DNA from: JAKFWI01 sp031399165
GTDB taxonomy: Bacteria; Pseudomonadota; Alphaproteobacteria; Caulobacterales; Aquidulcibacteraceae
Assembly: GCA_031399165.1 (NCBI GenBank)
Contig: JANNOO010000036.1
Location: 1-64,000, forward strand
Direction of reading: 5' to 3'
Length of the DNA: 64,000 nt
The notes under the pieces are model-generated. The model made no database searches. It worked only from the letters and a program-made list of their open reading frames with translations, and had not been told where the DNA came from. Below, piece by piece: positions 59,905-64,000 of this stretch (position 1 is the first letter of the stretch; the number at the start of each line of letters is the position of its first letter). Made by a program: the position numbers and the translations under genes.

Positions 59905-60777
59905 CTAGGCGCCAGGTTGTTCGAGGCGGCTGCGTTTTTCCACGCGCGTCGGGAAGCGGTAGAACACATGCGACCCGATCCGTGTGGTTTCGACCAGACT
60001 GGAAGACCAGTAAGGGTCAACCTCGGTCGTGTGGTAGTGCGTGGCGCGGTGCGTGATCGGACGGGCAAAGCCCATCATCACTTCAGCCGCGATCGCGCGC
60101 GAACGATCCCACGCTTGGCCGCGCGGCCGGCGGTTCAGCGAACCGTCGCAGGTGAACGTGAACTGGCAGCCTGTCGTGCGCTCGGAGCCTTGATAGACGA
60201 CGCCGCAATACGTGTCGGGATAAACGCTCGACCGCGTGCGGTTCACGATAACTTCGGCAACCGCCATCTGCCCGTTATAGCTCTCGCTGCGCGCCTCGTA
60301 ATAAATCGCTTCGGCAAGACAGTTCGATTCCCGCGCAACGCGCTTGGCCTCTGCCAGCACCGCAGGCTCGAACGGCCGCAACGCGCCTAGCGCATTGGAA
60401 TCGCGCACGCTGGCGGAGATCAACATCGCGGGCGCTTCATCGGCGCGATCGTGAAACCGCGCCTGCGCGCGGGCCGCATAACCAGTGGTTGTTGCGTACG
60501 AAGCAAGCTGAATGCGCGTGGCGGTCGGAGTCACCTTCGCGTCAGCGAATTTCGTAGAGTTAAGAGATTGTTGGAACGCGAGGGCGCGGGCGCCCCATTC
60601 GGCATCCGCGCGCTGCTCGGCGCCGCGGTGCGAGATCGCGTTCATACCGGCCGCAGCGGCCGTGAGGCACACTACAGCGACGGCGCCCTGTTTTAGGGCC
60701 TGTTGATTGCGTTCAAGCTCGTCCATGAAGTCGGTCCAGCCCGTCCCGATTCGGCACGCTATAAGTCGCCAGAACAT
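59905..60777 (-). CDS. SleB-type cell wall hydrolase
   Basis: A 290-residue protein with an N-terminal membrane anchor (QGAVAVVCLTAAAAGMNAI, about 30-50) and a C-terminal Hydrolase_2 domain (about 150-285). ESNCLAEAIYYEARSESYNGQMAVAEVIVNR carries the catalytic-type Glu of SleB/CwlJ lytic transglycosylases, and RTTGCQFTFTCDGS and ATHYHTTEVDPYW are conserved downstream. It probably trims peptidoglycan in the periplasm. ATG 60777 has an AGGGA box eight bases upstream; ATG 60726 is an alternative. Confidence 0.85.
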   Translation of the reverse strand: MFWRLIACRIGTGWTDFMDELERNQQALKQGAVAVVCLTAAAAGMNAISHRGAEQRADAEWGARALAFQQSLNSTKFADAKVTPTATRIQLASYATTTGYAARAQARFHDRADEAPAMLISASVRDSNALGALRPFEPAVLAEAKRVARESNCLAEAIYYEARSESYNGQMAVAEVIVNRTRSSVYPDTYCGVVYQGSERTTGCQFTFTCDGSLNRRPRGQAWDRSRAIAAEVMMGFARPITHRATHYHTTEVDPYWSSSLVETTRIGSHVFYRFPTRVEKRSRLEQPGA

Positions 60778-61206
60778 CGCAGCTTCCCTAATTTCGTCTT
60801 AACGACGTGCAGAAGCGGCGCCACGCAGCCCCGTCGCGCACACAAATCCCGGCCCGCGCACCTCCGCGCGCACTAGCCAGCAGAGGGGCCCCGTTACACG
60901 CGTAAGTCGCCCGCGCAAATTCAATTCTTCTTAACTTTCCCACAGCCCAGCCCCGATGAACCAAAACATTAACGCCGATTTGCTTGTTCAATTCCGCAAG
61001 GGGCCCTTGATCTGAGCTGTGAGTAAATCACAAGTTTGCGTGGGCGGTTGCGCTGCGCCAACCGGGGGAATCTGCCCATTTTTTCGTCAGGGGCAGCGGC
61101 TATGCAACCTTGCAGACCCGCAATTTCGCGTGATCTTGGCCGCTCGATAACGCTCACGCGCTAGTTCGTGAATTTTTTGCAACCATAGGGAAAAAGGAGC
61201 CAGCAC
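60778..61206. other. Intergenic region upstream of the I78 lipoprotein gene
   Basis: About 430 bases between divergent genes. It holds the promoters of the SleB-like gene (minus) and the I78 gene (plus), the latter with AAAAAGGAG before the ATG. Besides the dyad at 61018-61032 I see no tRNA, riboswitch or coding frame worth calling. Confidence 0.4.
61018..61032. promoter_or_regulatory. TGTGA/TCACA inverted repeat, possible operator
   Basis: TGTGA, spacer GTAAA, TCACA. The half-sites equal those of CRP-like regulators, but the spacer has five bases rather than six. It lies about 175 bases ahead of the I78 gene, between two divergent genes. Binding is only suggested. Confidence 0.3.
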
Positions 61207-61536
61207 ATGAAAGCGCACGTCTTGCACGCTCTGGCGCTCAGCATTCTCGCCGCATGCACAACGACAAATACCACCAGCGCCGCAGATTTTTCGAACAGCG
61301 TCTCGAAAGAAGACGTCGCCCTGGCGAACAAGCCGCCGGAAGCAGATTCCTGTGGCGCGTCGGCGCGGCAGACGCTTGTCGGCAAGAACAGGAGTGAAAT
61401 ACCGCCCACGCCGTCCGGCGAGAACTGGCGCACCGCATGCACCACCTGCGCCGTGACGATGGATTACCGTCCTGATCGGCTGAATATCTTCTTTGACGAG
61501 GACACGGGCGCGATCAAACAGGTCCGCTGCGGCTGA
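61207..61536 (+). CDS. I78-family peptidase inhibitor-like lipoprotein
   Basis: A 109-residue secreted protein. LSILAAC at residues 10-17 is a lipobox, predicting cleavage before Cys17, with Thr at +2. Downstream CGASARQTLVGKNRSEI and VTMDYRPDRLNIFFDEDTG, IKQVRCG are the peptidase inhibitor I78 signature. The family includes inhibitors of serine proteases, but the biological target here is unknown. The ribosome binding site AAAAAGGAG is eight bases from the ATG. It abuts the convergent ppdK stop without overlap. Confidence 0.85.
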   Translation: MKAHVLHALALSILAACTTTNTTSAADFSNSVSKEDVALANKPPEADSCGASARQTLVGKNRSEIPPTPSGENWRTACTTCAVTMDYRPDRLNIFFDEDTGAIKQVRCG

Positions 61537-64000
61537 TTATTTCGCCAGCGCTGCTTGCGCGGCGGCCAGGCGCGCGATCGGCGTGCGGTAGGGCGAGCAG
61601 GACACGTAATCGAGGCCGATCCGTTCGCAGAACAGGATCGAGGCGGGATCGCCGCCATGCTCGCCGCAAATGCCGAGCTTGATATCCGGGCGTGTCTTGC
61701 GTCCGCGCTCGGCCGCGATGCTGATCAATTCGCCGACGCCGTCCTGATCGAGCGACACGAACGGATCTTTTTCCAGCAGGCCCTTATCGACATAAGCGCC
61801 AAGAAACTTGCCCGCATCATCGCGTGACACGCCGAGCGTCGTCTGGGTCAGATCGTTGGTGCCGAAGGAGAAGAAATCCGCGGCCTCGGCGATATCACCC
61901 GCGCGCAAGGCCGCGCGCGGCAGTTCGATCATCGTGCCGACCAGATAAGGCACAGCAATCCCCGCCTTGCCCAGCACTTCGTCGGCGATCGCATGCACGC
62001 GCGCGCGGATCGAAGCCAGTTCGGCCTTGGCGATCACGAACGGGATCATCACCTCGGGCGTCGGCGTCACGCCTTTTTCCGAAACTTCAACCACCGCCTC
62101 GAAGATCGCCCGCACCTGCATCTCGTAGATTTCAGGGAACGCGATCGCCAGGCGGCAGCCGCGGAAGCCGAGCATCGGGTTGATCTCGTGCAGATCGCGC
62201 GCGCGCGCGAACAGCACTTTCGGATCAAGACCCGTGGCCTTTGCCACTTCGAAGCATTCTTCTTCCGAGTGCGGCAGGAATTCATGCAGCGGCGGATCAA
62301 GCAGGCGGATCGTGCAGGGCAGATCGCCCATAATCTCGAAGATTGCCTTGAAGTCCGCGCGCTGGAACGGCAGCAGCTTATTCAACGCCGCCACCCTGCC
62401 CGATTGCGTTTCGGCCAGGATCATCTCGCGCACGACCGCGATGCGCGCGGCGTCGAAGAACATGTGCTCGGTGCGGCAGAGGCCAATGCCTTCGGCGCCG
62501 AATTTCTTCGCCGTCGCTACGTCTTCCGGCGTTTCGGCGTTGGTGCGCACTTTCAGCCTGCGGATTTTGTCCGCCCAGCCCATCAGCACCGCAAAATCGC
62601 CGCCGACCTCGGGCTGGACCATGTCGGCCGCACCCATCAGCACCTCGCCTTTGGAGCCATCCACCGTGATCACATCGCCCTTGCGCACGGGCCGTCCGCG
62701 CACCGTGAACATCTCGCCTTCCCGGTCGATACGGATATCGCCTGCGCCGGACACGCAGGGCCGGCCCATGCCGCGCGCCACCACCGCCGCATGGCTGGTC
62801 ATGCCGCCGCGCGCCGTGATGATCGCGCGCGCCGCATGCATGCCGTGAATATCTTCCGGGCTGGTTTCATCGCGCACCAGGATCACATCCTCGCCGCGGG
62901 CGCCGAGATCAGCCGCTTCGTCTGGATCGAACACGACCTGCCCCACCGCCGCGCCCGGCGAAGCGGGCAGGCCAGTGCAGAGAATGTCGCGTTTGTAGGA
63001 CGGCGCTATCATCGGGTGCAGCAATTGATCGAGCGAGCTTGCGTCGATCCGCGCAACCGCCTCGGCCTGGGTGATCAGCCCTTCGCTGGCCATATCGACG
63101 GCGATTTTAAGCGCGGCTTTCGCGGTGCGCTTGCCGTTGCGGGTTTGCAGCATCCAGAGTTTGCCGCGCTCGACGGTAAACTCGATGTCCTGCATGTCGC
63201 GATAATGGCCTTCGAGCGCCTGATAGACCTCGACCAATTGGCCATAGACTTCCGGCAGCGCCTCTTCGAGTGAAAGCCCCGGCTCGCCCATCTCCTCGCG
63301 CGAGGCGCGGGTGATCGGCTTCGGCGTGCGAATGCCGGCGACGACATCCTCGCCCTGCGCGTTGATCAGATATTCGCCATAGAAGCGGCGCTGGCCGGTG
63401 GACGGATCGCGCGTGAACGCAACGCCCGTCGCGCTGGTCTCGCCCATATTGCCAAACACCATCGCCTGCACGTTCACCGCCGTGCCCCAGCTTTGTGGGA
63501 TGTCGTTGTGTTTACGGTAGAAGATCGCCCGGTCGCTCATCCACGAGCGGAACACGGCGCCGATCGCGCCCCAGAGCTGCTCCTTGACATCGACCGGGAA
63601 CGGCTTGCCCCATTCGCGCTGCACCGCGTCCTTGAATGATTTGACGATCTTCTCCCAATCCCCGGCCGTCAATTCGGTGTCGAGCTTGAAATCGCGCTCT
63701 TCCTTGTAGCCTTCGAGGATTTCGTCGAACACGCCGTCATCGAGTTCGAGCACGACGTCGGAATACATCTGGATGAAGCGGCGATAGGAATCGAACGCAA
63801 AGCGCCGGTCTCCGGCGAGCTTCGCCAGCCCCTCCACCGTCTCATCGTTCAAGCCCAGATTGAGCACCGTATCCATCATGCCCGGCATCGAGGCGCGCGC
63901 GCCCGAACGCACGGACACCAGCAGCGGCGAGGACGCGTCGCCGAATTTGCGGCCGACATGGCTCTCCACGATCGCCAGCGCCGCATCGACCTGCGCTTCG
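61537..64000 (-). CDS. ppdK: Pyruvate, phosphate dikinase, 5' end beyond the window
   Basis: About 820 C-terminal residues are present; the frame stays open to 64000, so the start and first part of the ATP-binding domain lie outside. VSVRSGARASMPGMMDTVLNLG is the ATP-grasp region, GGMTSHAAVVARGMGRPCVSG carries the phosphorylated His, and FGTNDLTQTTLGVSRDDAG with LGICGEHGGDP (catalytic Cys) is the PEP/pyruvate barrel. GLCRTEHMFF and MLGFRGCRLAI are also present. It interconverts pyruvate and PEP with ATP and phosphate. Length and motifs are normal for bacterial PPDK. Confidence 0.96.
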   Translation of the reverse strand, partial: EAQVDAALAIVESHVGRKFGDASSPLLVSVRSGARASMPGMMDTVLNLGLNDETVEGLAKLAGDRRFAFDSYRRFIQMYSDVVLELDDGVFDEILEGYKEERDFKLDTELTAGDWEKIVKSFKDAVQREWGKPFPVDVKEQLWGAIGAVFRSWMSDRAIFYRKHNDIPQSWGTAVNVQAMVFGNMGETSATGVAFTRDPSTGQRRFYGEYLINAQGEDVVAGIRTPKPITRASREEMGEPGLSLEEALPEVYGQLVEVYQALEGHYRDMQDIEFTVERGKLWMLQTRNGKRTAKAALKIAVDMASEGLITQAEAVARIDASSLDQLLHPMIAPSYKRDILCTGLPASPGAAVGQVVFDPDEAADLGARGEDVILVRDETSPEDIHGMHAARAIITARGGMTSHAAVVARGMGRPCVSGAGDIRIDREGEMFTVRGRPVRKGDVITVDGSKGEVLMGAADMVQPEVGGDFAVLMGWADKIRRLKVRTNAETPEDVATAKKFGAEGIGLCRTEHMFFDAARIAVVREMILAETQSGRVAALNKLLPFQRADFKAIFEIMGDLPCTIRLLDPPLHEFLPHSEEECFEVAKATGLDPKVLFARARDLHEINPMLGFRGCRLAIAFPEIYEMQVRAIFEAVVEVSEKGVTPTPEVMIPFVIAKAELASIRARVHAIADEVLGKAGIAVPYLVGTMIELPRAALRAGDIAEAADFFSFGTNDLTQTTLGVSRDDAGKFLGAYVDKGLLEKDPFVSLDQDGVGELISIAAERGRKTRPDIKLGICGEHGGDPASILFCERIGLDYVSCSPYRTPIARLAAAQAALAK

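Noticed and set aside
61993..63273. 426-codon frame antisense to ppdK
   Set aside because: Frame opposite a well-conserved enzyme in GC-rich DNA; Arg/His-rich composition typical of a shadow frame.

Overview
The window is a GC-rich chromosomal segment of a Gram-negative bacterium, most likely an alphaproteobacterium (Caulobacterales, Hyphomonadaceae or Rhizobiales-like). That placement is inferred from gene content and style: GTG/TTG starts, DUF2793/tail-collar protein, SleB-type hydrolase, small I78 inhibitor lipoprotein, SemiSWEET and PPDK. It was not computed. I saw no rRNA, tRNA, CRISPR array or insertion sequence.

Positions 1-45.8 kb are a large surface-polysaccharide locus. It starts with a partial ugd (UDP-glucose dehydrogenase), an RgpF-like glycosyltransferase, a phage-tail-collar-like protein, methyltransferases, a UDP-glucuronate 4-epimerase-like enzyme and two very large glycosyltransferases. 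At 13.4-19.5 kb an amidotransferase/GT4 fusion is followed by an ABC-2 exporter (wzm-wzt, Wzt with a glycan-binding C-terminus). At 19.5-24 kb a minus-strand three-gene operon carries a GT-C membrane protein and two methyltransferases. At 24-29.6 kb a plus-strand run encodes a flippase-like protein, a GT2, a cupin, a C-methyltransferase, a UXS-like epimerase and a Gfo/Idh oxidoreductase. It ends in a broken relic of a WecE-type sugar aminotransferase. HAD and Nudix hydrolases and another methyltransferase follow.

At 32.4-38.5 kb there is a type I secretion unit: an ABC exporter naturally fused to its HlyD-type adaptor, divergent from an RTX/VCBS-repeat protein that is its probable cargo. The intergenic region carries a 21-bp tandem repeat. 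At 38.6-43.8 kb a minus-strand operon makes GDP-fucose (gmd, fcl) and dTDP-4-keto-6-deoxy sugars (rfbA, rfbB, rfbC; no rfbD here), headed by a Nudix hydrolase. An O-antigen ligase/polymerase-like protein and a SemiSWEET close the locus.

From 46 kb the window is housekeeping: tkt, tal, nadE, cysQ, argE, GNAT, FKBP lipoprotein, GST, a CsgG-like protein, ilvA, an exported intradiol dioxygenase-like protein, a fused Dpp-type ABC ATPase, a SleB-type hydrolase, an I78 inhibitor and a 5'-truncated ppdK.

The most interesting observation is a roughly 55-residue sequence module (GxGR[YF]SxW followed by an SDxSDPxxNxRxY-like end). It occurs five times in four architecturally unrelated proteins around the ABC exporter: an amidotransferase/GT4 fusion, a GT-C membrane protein and two methyltransferases. 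I do not recognise it as a named domain. It may be a glycan- or complex-binding adaptor of this polysaccharide system.
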